Assembly (NCBI GenBank): GCA_949878435.1 | Contig: CATLAK010000001.1 | Span: forward strand, 310,001 to 374,000 | Reading direction: 5' to 3' | Length of the DNA stretch: 64,000 nucleotides | DNA from: an uncultured Lachnospiraceae bacterium | Lineage (GTDB): Bacteria > Bacillota > Clostridia > Lachnospirales > Lachnospiraceae | Shown: positions 1 to 8,321 of the stretch, piece by piece | Position numbering within the stretch: position 1 is the stretch's first letter | How the letters are laid out: each line of letters begins with the position of its first letter | The notes under the pieces: model-generated | The model's database searches: none | Told to the model about the DNA's origin: nothing | What the model saw: only the letters and a program-made list of their open reading frames with translations | Program-made: the position numbers and the translations under genes

Positions 1-290
1 CCGCTTTCTTTAAGAATCGCCGGCGATAAATCAGCGCTTGCCTTCTCATGGGGCGTGCCGTCCTCATACTGACGCCATCTCCCAATATCGTGCAAAAGCG
101 CTGCCGCATAAATGATTTCCTGCTCCTGTCCGTAGTCTTCCTTCTCATTCAATATGCTGGCAATACGCGCCACATCCAAAAAATGCCCCATATTATGATG
201 GCAGAAGCGCCGTGAAGCCTCTGCCAGATCATTCTTTTTCAGATATTCTTGATACAAACTGCTTGTTAAAATCCTGTTTACACGCTCCAT
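1..290 (-). CDS. HD-domain phosphohydrolase (C-terminus beyond window edge)
   Basis: The 5' 290 bases of a minus-strand gene run off the left edge of the window. The translation begins MERVNRIL and contains the motif LLHDIGRWRQ, the His-Asp core of HD-superfamily metal-dependent phosphohydrolases, with an upstream histidine (CHHNMGHFLDVARI) that probably completes the metal site. It starts 12 bp after the folE stop, so it is probably the third gene of the folC-folE transcript. HD proteins next to folE occur in Clostridia, and a role in processing a folate or nucleotide intermediate is possible, but the substrate cannot be read from the fragment. The start was chosen at the ATG just after the folE stop. 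Confidence 0.8.
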   Translation of the reverse strand, partial: MERVNRILTSSLYQEYLKKNDLAEASRRFCHHNMGHFLDVARIASILNEKEDYGQEQEIIYAAALLHDIGRWRQYEDGTPHEKASADLSPAILKES

Positions 291-302
291 CTGTTTTCCG
301 CC

Positions 303-857
303 TTATCGCACCAAATCAAGAAACGTCTTTTTCAGTCTCTCATCTTTTTCAAAGATTCCTTTACAAACCATGGTCACAGTCTGGCTTCCCGGCTTTTTGA
401 CGCCCCGCATGGTCATGCACATATGTTCTGCCTCTATCAGCACGATCACGCCCTTGGGTCTTAGATTCTCCATGATCGCATCCGCAATCTGTGCCGTCAT
501 CTTTTCCTGGATCTGCAGTCTTTTTGCATAAGTCTCCACGGTGCGGGCAAGCTTACTGATTCCCACCACCTTACCGTCGGGCACATAGGCAATGTGCGCC
601 TTCCCATAAAAAGGCATCAAATGATGCTCGCAGGTAGAATAGAAAAGAATGTCCTTTTCTATGACCATCTCATTATTTTCTGCGGTAAAGGTTTTAGACA
701 AATGCTCCTTGGGGGAATCCTCCATGCCGCTTAGAATCTCCTCGTACATCCTTGCCACCCTTGCCGGCGTGTCTTTCAGTCCTTCTCTGTGTAAATCCTC
801 TCCGATGCCTTCTAAAAGGAGCCTTATTGCCTCCTCAACTTTCTCTTTGTTTACCAT
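303..857 (-). CDS. folE: GTP cyclohydrolase I
   Basis: This cytosolic enzyme converts GTP to 7,8-dihydroneopterin triphosphate, the first step of tetrahydrofolate synthesis. The 184-residue product has the usual family length. The zinc ligands are visible: Cys76 and His78 in [10 protein letters not shown] and Cys147 in [10 protein letters not shown], followed by the conserved GVKKPGSQT segment. A longer frame could start at 896, but the ATG at 857 has a GGGAGAG ribosome binding site about 7 bases upstream and matches the usual FolE start ([11 protein letters not shown]), so 857 is preferred. With that start the gene overlaps the end of folC by 23 bases, which suggests translational coupling within a folC-folE-HD operon. 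Confidence 0.96.
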   Translation of the reverse strand: MVNKEKVEEAIRLLLEGIGEDLHREGLKDTPARVARMYEEILSGMEDSPKEHLSKTFTAENNEMVIEKDILFYSTCEHHLMPFYGKAHIAYVPDGKVVGISKLARTVETYAKRLQIQEKMTAQIADAIMENLRPKGVIVLIEAEHMCMTMRGVKKPGSQTVTMVCKGIFEKDERLKKTFLDLVR

Positions 858-2193
858 GCGAATCTCTCCCGATATCATTTCTGCCTTTTTGGGCATTTAT
901 TTTTTCCACCATTTGAATCAGCCCGCCTAAGTAAGATAAAGAACCAAAAGCAATGATGACCGTATCCTTATCTGCCAGCAGATACGCCATCTCCACCGCC
1001 TCCTCCACACTGTCCGCCGCCGTCACATGCTCGTGATATTCCTTCGCTTTACACGCCAGATCATACGCGGAAAGCCCCCGCTCTCCCTTAGTCGGCACCG
1101 TCAGAATCTGGGATGCCAGGAAGGCGGTTTCCTTTAAAATCTCGTCCTGTTCTTTATCTCTCAACATTCCTATTATATAGATAATCTTCCTGTTTGTAAA
1201 ATACAAACGAATGGTTTCGGCAAGATGCTTCGCGCCGTCCCGGTTATGCGCACCGTCAGCAATAAAGTAGGGTCTTTTCGCCAGAACCTGGAACCGCCCC
1301 TGCCAGGAGGTGCGTTCAAATCCTTTATAGACCGCCTGATCGGGTATCTGGAATCCCTTTTCCTTCAGCACCCTTATGGTCTGTGCCGCAAGAAGCGCAT
1401 TTTCAATCTGGTAGGCGCCTACAAGGGAAATGGTGAGGTTTTTGTACTCTTTATAGGAAAAGGTCTGTTTAGTCAGGTTTCTCTTTATGCCTGTCGCCTG
1501 GTCAGGGTCTACTGTGATAAAGGGAATCCCTAAGAGAGCGGCTTTTTTCTGTAAAACCGCAATTACTTCCATATCTTTCTTAAGCGCTACTGCCGTTGCA
1601 CCGGGTTTCATGATTCCCGCCTTATGCTCCGCAATCTCCTGCAGCGTTCTTCCCAAAACGCCCATATGGTCCATACTGATCGATGTAAATACCGCTGCCA
1701 GCGTATTCGTAACAATATTGGTAGCGTCTAAAAGCCCTCCAAGTCCCGTCTCAAGAACCACGATCTGACACTTCTGCTCCTTAAAATATTGAAACGCCAT
1801 CGCCGTCTCGATTTCAAAAGCTGTAGGGTGAGGCTTTCCCTCTTCTTCCAGCTCCCGGCAAATCTCTTTCAGTCTTGTCATCTGAACGCAGAGTTCTTTT
1901 TTGCTGATTGGACGGTTATTGACCTGAATCCGCTCCCTGTATTCAAACAGCGTAGGCGAAATGTATCTGCCCGTGCGGTATCCCGCTTCCTTCAGCACTT
2001 CGGAGAGAAAGGCAAGCACAGAGCCCTTTCCGTTGGTCCCCGCAATGTGGACGAAGGAAAGGTCCTTTTGGGGATTGCCGAGTTTATCGCACAAATTCCT
2101 AATGTTGTCAAGTCCCGGCACACTCCCATATACTTTCAATTCCTCTATGTAATCCATGACCTCCTGATACGTCATATCTTTCTGATTTTCCAT
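835..2193 (-). CDS. folC: Bifunctional folylpolyglutamate / dihydrofolate synthase
   Basis: FolC adds glutamate to dihydropteroate and then to tetrahydrofolates, using ATP. The 452-residue protein belongs to the Mur-ligase superfamily. The P-loop is seen in [11 protein letters not shown] near residue 50, followed by [11 protein letters not shown], the substrate segment FEIETAMAF, the ligase motif [12 protein letters not shown], and the C-terminal domain signature ADGAHN. It is the first gene of the folC-folE-HD run, and its last codons overlap folE. Upstream of the start lies AGGAAAG. A second in-frame ATG six codons later has no ribosome binding site, so the longer form was kept. The C-terminal tail is rich in charged residues and slightly longer than usual. 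Confidence 0.95.
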   Translation of the reverse strand: MENQKDMTYQEVMDYIEELKVYGSVPGLDNIRNLCDKLGNPQKDLSFVHIAGTNGKGSVLAFLSEVLKEAGYRTGRYISPTLFEYRERIQVNNRPISKKELCVQMTRLKEICRELEEEGKPHPTAFEIETAMAFQYFKEQKCQIVVLETGLGGLLDATNIVTNTLAAVFTSISMDHMGVLGRTLQEIAEHKAGIMKPGATAVALKKDMEVIAVLQKKAALLGIPFITVDPDQATGIKRNLTKQTFSYKEYKNLTISLVGAYQIENALLAAQTIRVLKEKGFQIPDQAVYKGFERTSWQGRFQVLAKRPYFIADGAHNRDGAKHLAETIRLYFTNRKIIYIIGMLRDKEQDEILKETAFLASQILTVPTKGERGLSAYDLACKAKEYHEHVTAADSVEEAVEMAYLLADKDTVIIAFGSLSYLGGLIQMVEKINAQKGRNDIGRDSHGKQRES

Positions 2194-2249
2194 CTCAACT
2201 GCTTCTTTCCTAATGTATAATTCTGTTCCTTTTTTCTCATACTGATACT

Positions 2250-2669
2250 ATGATGAAAACATTCCTTAAAAACTTTTTAAAATGCGGGCTCCTTGGATGG
2301 TGCCTTGAAATTACCTTTACCGCCCTTGGCTCCCTCCAGAAAAGAGACCTGCGCCTGATGGGGCAGACCTCCCTTTGGATGTTCCCTATCTACGGCAGTG
2401 CCTGCCTGCTTGATCCCCTCTTTAAGCGGCTTAAAAATATGCCTCTTTTCGTAAGAGGCAGCGCCTATTCCCTGTGTATCTTCGCCGGCGAATATCTGAC
2501 GGGGCGCTATCTGGAGGACCGTAAGCTGTGTCCCTGGAATTATGAAGGCACCCGATGGCATATTCAAAAGGTAATCCGCCTGGATTATTTCCCCAACTGG
2601 TTTTTGGCAGGGCTTTTGTTTGAAAAACTTCTGTCAGAGGATAAAAACTGCAACAAGGAAGCGGTATGA
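2250..2669 (+). CDS. CmpB-like membrane protein (putative ABC-transporter type IV family)
   Basis: A 139-residue integral membrane protein with about three to four hydrophobic segments. The C-terminal motif WNYEGTRWHI followed by RLDYFPNWFLAGLLFE is characteristic of the CmpB / putative ABC-transporter type IV family (PF06541), which is common in Clostridia and whose transport role is not proved. The gene is divergent from folC, with only 56 bases between the starts. No clear ribosome binding site precedes the ATG, and a TGATACTAT extended -10-like sequence sits immediately before it, so the message may be nearly leaderless or the start may be wrong. It ends in a hairpin shared with the convergent gene downstream. 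Confidence 0.75.
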   Translation: MMKTFLKNFLKCGLLGWCLEITFTALGSLQKRDLRLMGQTSLWMFPIYGSACLLDPLFKRLKNMPLFVRGSAYSLCIFAGEYLTGRYLEDRKLCPWNYEGTRWHIQKVIRLDYFPNWFLAGLLFEKLLSEDKNCNKEAV

Positions 2670-2684
2670 TTCTGCTCATACCGC
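2661..2684. terminator. Bidirectional intrinsic terminator
   Basis: A perfect 9-bp stem GCGGTATGA / TCATACCGC with a 6-base loop lies between two convergent genes. It contains the stop codon of the plus-strand gene and ends 8 bases before the minus-strand gene's stop. No long T-run is present on either side. Confidence 0.7.
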
Positions 2685-2691
2685 CTCGTAT

Positions 2692-3075
2692 TTATTCCAT
2701 ATCATCCAGCTCAAGATCGCCGGCACCGGCGCCGATATCCAGCGTATTGAGTGTACGGCGTTTCATCCTTGCCTGCTCTGAAGCCTCAAGGATGAAGTCC
2801 TTAATCACCTTTGCATTCTTAATGTGGGATAAGATCAGTTTCGGGTGGGTGGTATCCCCGGTATAACAGATCACCGTCCCAATCCCAAAAATCCGCTCTG
2901 CAAGAGAAGTCACCAGCTCCACATCCTGCACCTTGTACATATAGCAGTCATTTTCAACCTTTTTCAAAAGTCCGCTGTCTATGGTAAGTATAGTTTCTTT
3001 GATGATATATTTCGTAAATGTAAACGGAAGCCCAAAAAATAACCATCTCTTTCTCTCTACAAATTCTGTCGCCAT
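2692..3075 (-). CDS. PH-domain-like protein of unknown function
   Basis: A 127-residue protein beginning MATEFVERKRWLFFGLPFTFTKYIIKETILTI. The early aromatic-rich strand, the alternating beta pattern and the phrase KVQDVELVTSLAERIFGIGTVICYTGDTTHPKLIL are typical of bacterial PH (bPH2, YdbT-like) domains, which often associate with membranes. The tail has a low-complexity acidic end. The frame is open further upstream to 3162, but AAGGAGAGGTGG lies just before the ATG at 3075 and that start is preferred. The gene is monocistronic and convergent with the CmpB-like gene. Function is unknown; the fold assignment is an inference from sequence pattern. Confidence 0.65.
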   Translation of the reverse strand: MATEFVERKRWLFFGLPFTFTKYIIKETILTIDSGLLKKVENDCYMYKVQDVELVTSLAERIFGIGTVICYTGDTTHPKLILSHIKNAKVIKDFILEASEQARMKRRTLNTLDIGAGAGDLELDDME

Positions 3076-3192
3076 AATCCACCTCTCCTTTCGGAATCTT
3101 CTCCTAAGTTCCAAGCCTTCGCTGCTATTTTCTACTTCGTAGTATACTAAATCCCCATCCATATTGCAAGTTGAACTATCACCATTATTTGA

Positions 3193-3221
3193 TTGAAAGA
3201 AGCCCTCCCGTGTGCTATGAT
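3193..3221 (+). promoter_or_regulatory. Sigma-A type promoter of the nitroreductase gene
   Basis: The -35 TTGAAA (3193-3198) and -10 TATGAT (3216-3221) are separated by 17 bp and point toward the gene at 3266. Confidence 0.75.
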
Positions 3222-3265
3222 GGTATCAATGAAGTTAAAAATCCAAAATAGATAGGAGTGTGCTT

Positions 3266-3826
3266 ATGACTGCAAAAGACTGTATCAAAGAACGCAGAAG
3301 TATCCGTAAATTCAAGGATCAGCCTGTGGATCATGCTTTACTTTCTGAAATCATCGAAACTGCTTCCTATGCACCCAGCTGGAAGCATACACAAATTACC
3401 CGCTATATTGCAGTTGAGGGAGATTTGAAGAACAAGATTGCTGCTGAATGTACACCGGCATATCCCAAAAACGGTGAGATCATTGCACAGGCACCTCTCT
3501 TGGTTGCCATAACCTACATCAAGGGAAGAAGCGGCTTTGAGCGTGACGGCTCCTATTCTACTCCCCGCGGCGCATCTTGGCAAATGTTCGATGCCGGAAT
3601 TGCCGCACAGACCTTCTGTCTGGCTGCCTACGAAAAGGGACTTGGCACCGTTATCATGGGAATCTTCGACGAAGCAAAGGCTGCTTCTTTATTAAACGTT
3701 CCCGAAGAGCGGGAATTGGCAGCGCTTATCCCTGTGGGATATCCCGACGAAGAGCCGACTGCTCCAAGACGGAAACCAGTGGAAGAATTATTATCATTTC
3801 AAAACGACGAATGCCGCACCTCGTGA
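3266..3826 (+). CDS. Nitroreductase family FMN-dependent oxidoreductase
   Basis: A 186-residue protein of the FMN-binding nitroreductase fold. The N-terminal KERRSIRKFKDQPV is the FMN phosphate-binding segment, and APSWKHTQ is the second conserved motif (usually APSxxNxQ, here with a His). The C-terminal part has GLGTVIMGIFDE and ALIPVGYPDEEPTAPRRKPVEE, the family signature ending. It probably reduces nitroaromatics, quinones or enones with NAD(P)H, but the substrate is unknown. The ATG at 3266 is preferred over a GTG six bases upstream because AGGAGTG lies 5 bases before it. The gene is followed by an intrinsic terminator placed directly before pyrB. Confidence 0.88.
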   Translation: MTAKDCIKERRSIRKFKDQPVDHALLSEIIETASYAPSWKHTQITRYIAVEGDLKNKIAAECTPAYPKNGEIIAQAPLLVAITYIKGRSGFERDGSYSTPRGASWQMFDAGIAAQTFCLAAYEKGLGTVIMGIFDEAKAASLLNVPEERELAALIPVGYPDEEPTAPRRKPVEELLSFQNDECRTS

Positions 3827-3846
3827 GACGTGCCCTTATGAAACTT

Positions 3847-3877
3847 AAATCGAAGAGATTTTTCTCTTCGATTTTTT
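3847..3877 (+). terminator. Intrinsic terminator before pyrB (possible attenuator)
   Basis: A perfect 12-bp stem (AAATCGAAGAGA / TCTCTTCGATTT) with a TTTT loop is followed by further T residues. It ends the nitroreductase transcript and lies only 19 bases before the pyrB start. No pyrB promoter was found between hairpin and gene, so the hairpin may act as an attenuator for read-through into pyrBI. Confidence 0.8.
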
Positions 3878-3896
3878 ATGGAAGGAGAAGCAAACT

Positions 3897-4814
3897 ATGA
3901 GACATCTTATGAATCCCCTGGATTTTTCCGTTGGGGAATTGAACCAGCTCTTTGACTTGGCAAACGATATTGAAGCAAACATGGATAAGTACGCCCATGC
4001 CTGCACAGGAAAGAAACTTGCCACCTGCTTTTATGAGCCCAGCACCCGTACAAGGCTCAGTTTTGAATCTGCCATGCTGAACTTAGGCGGCAGCGTCCTT
4101 GGTTTTTCCGACGCAGATTCTTCCTCTGCCGCCAAAGGTGAAAGCGTATCCGACACCATCCGCGTTATCTCCTGCTTTGCCGATATATGCGCCATGCGCC
4201 ATCCCAAAGAAGGCGCCCCTATGGTCGCTGCCAGCAGATCTTCTATTCCGGTCATCAATGCAGGCGACGGCGGACATCAGCACCCTACCCAGACGCTCAC
4301 CGACCTGTTGACCATCCGCTCCCTGAAAGGACGTCTTGACCACTTTACCATCGGGCTTTGCGGAGATCTCAAATTTGGGCGCACCGTACACTCCCTGATC
4401 AATGCCCTTGTCCGCTATGAGGGAATCAAGTTTATTTTTATCTCTCCCAGGGAACTCATGGTGCCGGATTATGTCACCGATATGCTAAAGGAGAAGAACA
4501 TCCCTTATGAAGAAGTGATCCGCTTAGAGGAAATCATGCCGGAACTCGATCTGCTATACATGACCAGAGTCCAAAAGGAACGCTTCTTCAATGAAGAAGA
4601 CTACGTAAGATTAAAAGATTTTTATATTCTTGACAAAGCCAAAATGGAACTGGCAAAATCCGATATGCTGGTGCTCCACCCCCTTCCCCGAGTGAACGAG
4701 ATTTCTGTGGAGGTGGACGAAGACCCAAGAGCCGCTTACTTTAAGCAGGTACAGTACGGCGTCTACGTGAGAATGGCTCTTATTTTAACATTATTAAATA
4801 TCCAGGTAGATTAA
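3897..4814 (+). CDS. pyrB: Aspartate carbamoyltransferase catalytic subunit
   Basis: PyrB condenses carbamoyl phosphate and L-aspartate to N-carbamoyl-L-aspartate in pyrimidine synthesis. The 305-residue protein is of normal length. The carbamoyl-phosphate loop STRTRLSFE is present near residue 50, followed by the SSSAAKGES loop, the HPTQTLTDL motif near residue 130, [10 protein letters not shown] near 162, and the aspartate-binding HPLPRVNE near 260. GGAAGGAGAAG precedes the ATG. It is co-transcribed with pyrI 13 bases downstream, giving the allosteric PyrB-PyrI enzyme seen in enterobacteria and many Clostridia. No other pyr genes follow, and a convergent gene ends the unit. Confidence 0.97.
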   Translation: MRHLMNPLDFSVGELNQLFDLANDIEANMDKYAHACTGKKLATCFYEPSTRTRLSFESAMLNLGGSVLGFSDADSSSAAKGESVSDTIRVISCFADICAMRHPKEGAPMVAASRSSIPVINAGDGGHQHPTQTLTDLLTIRSLKGRLDHFTIGLCGDLKFGRTVHSLINALVRYEGIKFIFISPRELMVPDYVTDMLKEKNIPYEEVIRLEEIMPELDLLYMTRVQKERFFNEEDYVRLKDFYILDKAKMELAKSDMLVLHPLPRVNEISVEVDEDPRAAYFKQVQYGVYVRMALILTLLNIQVD

Positions 4815-4827
4815 GGGAGGAAACGAC

Positions 4828-5259
4828 ATGCTTAATGTAGGGAAAATAGAGGAAGGATTTGTTTTAGACCATATCAAGGCGGGAAAAAGCCTTTCCATTT
4901 ATCATCATCTTCAGCTGGACAAGCTGGACTGCACCGTTGCCATCATCAAGAATGCCAAGAGCAGCAAAATGGGCAAAAAGGATATTTTAAAGGTGGAATG
5001 CGATATCGATATGCTGAACCTTGACGTGCTGGCATTTATCGATCACAACATAACCGTCAACGTCATCAAGGACGGAAAAATCGTATCAAAAAAGGAACTG
5101 CTGCTGCCTAAGGAAATCAAGAACGTCATCCGCTGCAAGAATCCCAGGTGCATCACTTCCATTGAACAGGGGCTTCCCCATATCTTCGTGCTGTCCGACG
5201 AAGATAAGGAGATTTACCGCTGCAAATATTGCGAAGAAAAGTGTACAGAAAACCTATGA
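4828..5259 (+). CDS. pyrI: Aspartate carbamoyltransferase regulatory subunit
   Basis: PyrI binds nucleotides and carries the structural zinc that holds the catalytic trimers together. The 143-residue protein starts MLNVGKIEEGFVLDHIKAGKS, with the nucleotide-binding N-terminal domain. The zinc site is seen as CKNPRC (Cys-x4-Cys) and CKYCEEKC near the C-terminus. AGGGAGGAAAC lies just upstream of the ATG, and the gene is 13 bases after pyrB. The last 6 bases overlap the 3' end of the convergent VanZ-like gene, so no terminator separates them. Confidence 0.96.
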   Translation: MLNVGKIEEGFVLDHIKAGKSLSIYHHLQLDKLDCTVAIIKNAKSSKMGKKDILKVECDIDMLNLDVLAFIDHNITVNVIKDGKIVSKKELLLPKEIKNVIRCKNPRCITSIEQGLPHIFVLSDEDKEIYRCKYCEEKCTENL

Positions 5260-5763
5260 TGCATGGCTCGCCGTCATCAGACGAAAGAACCCTTTTACCA
5301 GCTTCACTGTCAGCGTGATTACTGACACAAAAATGAATCCGGCTGCCGCTGCTGCCATGCTGATCATCATTTCTTCATAACTGTAATGCCTGGTGGGAAT
5401 ATAAACTTTCAGTTTTTCTGTTAAATATGCAATTGCCACCAGGATAAACGCAGTTATACACGTTTTAACAAACCAATTGCATTTACTGCATGAAGCATGA
5501 ATCGTAATCGTTCCAATGATTCCAATTAGCAGAAAAGCGATCACCCTTCCATTCTGCCTGATCATATACGTAAATGTATTCATATCATTTTCTGATATCT
5601 CTGACGACTCGTACTGCATTTGTGCAAGTTTCGCAATCATATCTTTTCCCAACAGCTTTGCATCCTCGCCGCTTTGGAAGGACAGGTAAGCAACACCGGC
5701 TACCAGCACTCCAAAAATCACCCACAAGGCCAAAACGATGGGCCATCTTTTCTTATTCTTCAT
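5254..5763 (-). CDS. VanZ-like integral membrane protein
   Basis: A 169-residue protein with four predicted membrane segments. The pattern YLSFQSGEDAKLLGKDM after the first segment, then a basic/polar segment (IRQNGRVIAFLLIGIIGTI), then YLTEKLKVYIPTRHYSYEEMMISMAAAAAGFIF resembles the VanZ-like family, where a conserved Ser-x-Gln and an acidic/proline motif before the last helix are typical. Members include teicoplanin-tolerance proteins, but most have no known function. The start at 5763 was chosen because GGGGAAGGG directly precedes it, although spacing is tight; a start four codons earlier is possible. A good promoter lies upstream. There is no sign of a link to the van cluster at 27-31 kb. 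Confidence 0.6.
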   Translation of the reverse strand: MKNKKRWPIVLALWVIFGVLVAGVAYLSFQSGEDAKLLGKDMIAKLAQMQYESSEISENDMNTFTYMIRQNGRVIAFLLIGIIGTITIHASCSKCNWFVKTCITAFILVAIAYLTEKLKVYIPTRHYSYEEMMISMAAAAAGFIFVSVITLTVKLVKGFFRLMTASHAS

Positions 5764-5807
5764 ACCCTTCCCCATTTTCAGTACATAAAACTACCTGCAA
5801 TAGAGTC

Positions 5808-5837
5808 ATTATATTCCGCATTGCACCTAGATGTCAA
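5808..5837 (-). promoter_or_regulatory. Sigma-A type promoter of the VanZ-like gene
   Basis: On the minus strand, TTGACA (5832-5837) and TATAAT (5808-5813) are separated by 18 bp, both at full consensus. Confidence 0.8.
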
Positions 5838-5880
5838 TTACCGGGATTCAGTATTAAGAATAAATTCAGAAACTCTTTTA

Positions 5881-6480
5881 CTAATTTTCAAAGGGAGACT
5901 GTTCCACCCTGATAAAATATCCTCTGTCATGATCGCACACCGGACACTTTTTGGGTGCTTCCTCACCTTCATAGATATAGCCGCAGTTTAAGCAGATCCA
6001 GCCGGTCTTCTGCTCTTCCTTAAAGAGTCTGTCCTTCTCTAAAAGCTCCGCAAACTTCCCAAATCTGTCTCCATGCACCTTTTCAACTTCCGCAATCAGG
6101 AAAAAGGAATTGGCAATCTTGTGGAATCCCTCTTCCTTCGCCTTTTCCCCAAAGGCTTTATAAACGGAATCGTGCTCCTCGTATTCATTGTGCTGTGCCA
6201 TGCGAAGAAGCCCCGCCACATCATCTGTAAGATCCACCGGATAGCCGCCGTCCACATGAATAGTCTCGCCTGCCATCTCCTTCAAATGATGATAAAAGAT
6301 TTCCGCATGTTCCTTCTCTTGATTTGCCGTATAAGTAAATACCTCCTTAATCACGTGCAAGTTCTCTTTCTTTGCCTGGGCAGCCGCAAATGTGTAACGG
6401 TTCCTTGCCTGGCTTTCCCCTGCAAATGCACGCATCAGGTTATCTTTGGTCTCGCTGTTCTTAAAATCCACTGCCATCAT
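5881..6480 (-). CDS. rbr: Rubrerythrin
   Basis: Rubrerythrin reduces hydrogen peroxide in anaerobes. The 199-residue protein has an N-terminal ferritin-like four-helix domain with the diiron ligands in [14 protein letters not shown] and NQEKEHAEIFYHH, and again in AEVEKVHGDRF. The C-terminal rubredoxin domain has CLNCGYIYEG and CPVCDH, supplying the Fe(SCys)4 site. Two adjacent ATG codons (6480 and 6477) share an AAGGAGA ribosome binding site, and either may be used. The gene stands alone between the VanZ-like gene and the amidase. A second, different rubrerythrin is encoded at 40.7 kb. Confidence 0.95.
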   Translation of the reverse strand: MMAVDFKNSETKDNLMRAFAGESQARNRYTFAAAQAKKENLHVIKEVFTYTANQEKEHAEIFYHHLKEMAGETIHVDGGYPVDLTDDVAGLLRMAQHNEYEEHDSVYKAFGEKAKEEGFHKIANSFFLIAEVEKVHGDRFGKFAELLEKDRLFKEEQKTGWICLNCGYIYEGEEAPKKCPVCDHDRGYFIRVEQSPFEN

Positions 6481-6550
6481 CCATTCTCCTTTTCACCAGA
6501 TATTTTGCTGATTCTATCCATATTATGGGTAAAAAAGGATATTTTATTCA

Positions 6551-7378
6551 TTACGCACTTGTTTTGGCGTAAAAGTACATCTCGATTCCCTCCGCGATTC
6601 CCTCTGCGATCTTTTCCTGATATTCAGCCGTGGAAAGCTGGCGGCATTCCTTCCGATTGGTCAGAAATCCTGTCTCGATCAGGCACGCCGGCATCAGGGT
6701 CTTGTTGGTAACATACAAATCCGCGATATCCCACAATACCCGCTCGTTGGCTCCCGTGCTTTTAATGGTCTGCTGGTGGACCAGCTCTGCAAGCCTTGCA
6801 TTATCCCTGCTTTGATCCGCTCCGTCGTACCAGGTCTCGATTCCGCTCACGCTCTTATCACTGCCCTCATAGGTATTTTGATGAATGCTCACATAAGCAT
6901 CCGCCTGATAGCTGTTTGCCAGTTCTGCCCTCTCTTCCTTAGAAAGGAACTCGTCTGTCTCCCGGGTCATCAAAACCCGGAACCCTCTCTCCTCCAGATT
7001 CTGTTTCACCCTGAGGGCAATTTGAAGATTAATGTCCTTTTCATAGATTCCAAACCCCAGACATCCCGAGTCTTCGCCTCCATGCCCTGCATCCACCACG
7101 ATCATCGGTCCTTCCTGGCGCCTTATCTTGTCCCACATCAAATTCTGCACTGCCAGCATGTTTTCTGCCGCTTCCAGTTTCCAGGACATCTGCAGCGTCT
7201 CTTTCGTCTTTTCTTCTGCCAAAATAGGAGCCGATGATACCGGCGCCGCCAACGCCACCATTTCCACGTAAGTACATATGAAAACAGTCAGTGCCACAAG
7301 CAATACCGGCTGTAAAAATCCTGCCTCTCTATTCCTTTTTCTCTTATTTTTCCAATTCCTGTTTTTTCTTCCGTACAT
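6551..7378 (-). CDS. N-acetylmuramoyl-L-alanine amidase (Amidase_3), membrane-anchored
   Basis: A 275-residue cell-wall hydrolase that cleaves the amide bond between MurNAc and the stem peptide. A basic N-terminus is followed by one membrane helix (about residues 22-45), which is either an anchor or a signal peptide. The catalytic domain starts near residue 90 with IVVDAGHGGEDSG (zinc His), then YEKDINLQIALRV (zinc Glu), VSIHQNTYEG (zinc His) and LIETGFLTNRKE (catalytic Glu). It lies just downstream of the two-component operon but has its own promoter, preceded by six tandem 11-bp repeats shared with that operon's upstream region. It is therefore a likely target of the adjacent response regulator. 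Confidence 0.93.
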   Translation of the reverse strand: MYGRKNRNWKNKRKRNREAGFLQPVLLVALTVFICTYVEMVALAAPVSSAPILAEEKTKETLQMSWKLEAAENMLAVQNLMWDKIRRQEGPMIVVDAGHGGEDSGCLGFGIYEKDINLQIALRVKQNLEERGFRVLMTRETDEFLSKEERAELANSYQADAYVSIHQNTYEGSDKSVSGIETWYDGADQSRDNARLAELVHQQTIKSTGANERVLWDIADLYVTNKTLMPACLIETGFLTNRKECRQLSTAEYQEKIAEGIAEGIEMYFYAKTSA

Positions 7379-7416
7379 AAAAATGATGCCCCTTTCGTGT
7401 TTTACTGCTTACATTC

Positions 7417-7497
7417 AGCATACACACAGGGTGCATCATTTTTTCATCATTCTTGCATCATAATACCATCATTTTTGCATCAAATCTGCATCATTTT
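7417..7497 (-). promoter_or_regulatory. Amidase promoter with six tandem 11-bp activator repeats
   Basis: Six consecutive 11-bp units fill 7432-7497; the plus-strand consensus is TGCATCATTTT, read on the minus strand as AAAATGATGCA. They start at 7432, 7443, 7454, 7465, 7476 and 7487 and are exactly in phase. Nine bases beyond the last unit is TATGCT (7417-7422), a -10 box for the amidase gene. No good -35 is present, as expected when an OmpR/PhoB-type activator replaces it. The right end overlaps the stop codon of the upstream gene. Confidence 0.8.
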
Positions 7498-8321
7498 GAA
7501 ATTTTTAAAAACAGCTCATTGATTCCCTCATAAAATCCAATCGTCACGATGCTTATTTCCTCTCCGCTCCCCGAAAATACATATTTTTTGTAATAGGGCG
7601 TGGATTCCAGCAGGGGATTTTCTGTCTCATAAGGAAGGGGCTTGGAAAGTCCCATATATGTGCTCCATTTTTCTATCAGCGCGTCAGGGTCTACATCTTT
7701 CCATTCCCATTCTGTTCTGGCATAAAATTCGTACACCTTCCCGTCATCCGCATCCAGATAAGCGTCTATGAGATGATTGCTCTTATCTGCATTTTTTACA
7801 TTGGTGGAAAGACTCACCTTCCAGACTGCAACGTTATTTCTGGGCTCTAGCACATCGATTGCAGAGTACAGCGTCGCATCATAATCCCCTCCGCCTACCT
7901 CTTTCACCGTTTCCGGCAATATTCCCAGCTCCTTAAGTGCTGCCATGGTCTGGTTACAGGTATTGAAAATCTGTTCATCCGTGATTTCCCTTCCGGTAGG
8001 TCCCCTGTGGTTGACCACGAAAGCATAGGTGCCATCCAGCTCCTGATATTCCTTTGTTTCATCCTCCAGCCTGGTAAGGGCATTCTGTTCGCTCTCCGGA
8101 GGGCTCTGGCTGTTCAACGCCTGGGAGAGAATATACAGCTTCTCGCTGCTATCCAGTTTATATCGATAACCCTCTCCTTCCATTTCGGAAGTCTGGGTGT
8201 TGATCCTATCGAGCACCGTCCGGTCCCTGTATCTGGCAAGCAGTTCCGGTCCCCAGATGGATAAGACCATGACCAAAACCGCAAACGTGTAGAAAGCATA
8301 CTTAATGGTCGGTTTTTTCAT
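7491..8321 (-). CDS. Membrane-anchored protein of the two-component operon, function unknown
   Basis: A 276-residue protein with an N-terminal basic stretch and one membrane helix (about residues 6-27), the rest being predicted outside the cell. No domain was recognised. The second half has two strand-rich segments (VWKVSLSTNV, IDAYLDADDGKVYEFYARTEW) that resemble a PepSY/YpeB-like or YcdB-like substrate-free domain, but this is only an impression. The frame is open further upstream, but GGAGGAGG precedes the ATG at 8321. The start lies 20 bases inside the histidine kinase gene, so translation is probably coupled. As the fourth gene of the operon it may assist the kinase or be an effector in the cell envelope. 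Confidence 0.75.
   Translation of the reverse strand: MKKPTIKYAFYTFAVLVMVLSIWGPELLARYRDRTVLDRINTQTSEMEGEGYRYKLDSSEKLYILSQALNSQSPPESEQNALTRLEDETKEYQELDGTYAFVVNHRGPTGREITDEQIFNTCNQTMAALKELGILPETVKEVGGGDYDATLYSAIDVLEPRNNVAVWKVSLSTNVKNADKSNHLIDAYLDADDGKVYEFYARTEWEWKDVDPDALIEKWSTYMGLSKPLPYETENPLLESTPYYKKYVFSGSGEEISIVTIGFYEGINELFLKISK

Noticed and set aside
4083-4391. Long minus-strand frame inside pyrB
   Set aside because: Shadow of a well-conserved gene; no start signal.
5254-5763. VanZ-like protein as part of the van cluster
   Set aside because: It is 22 kb away with its own promoter, and VanZ-like proteins are common in Firmicutes without glycopeptide resistance.
7432-7497. Possible CRISPR-like or minisatellite array
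   Set aside because: Units are 11 bp without spacers, in promoter position, and the same units occur before two other genes, so regulation is the better explanation.
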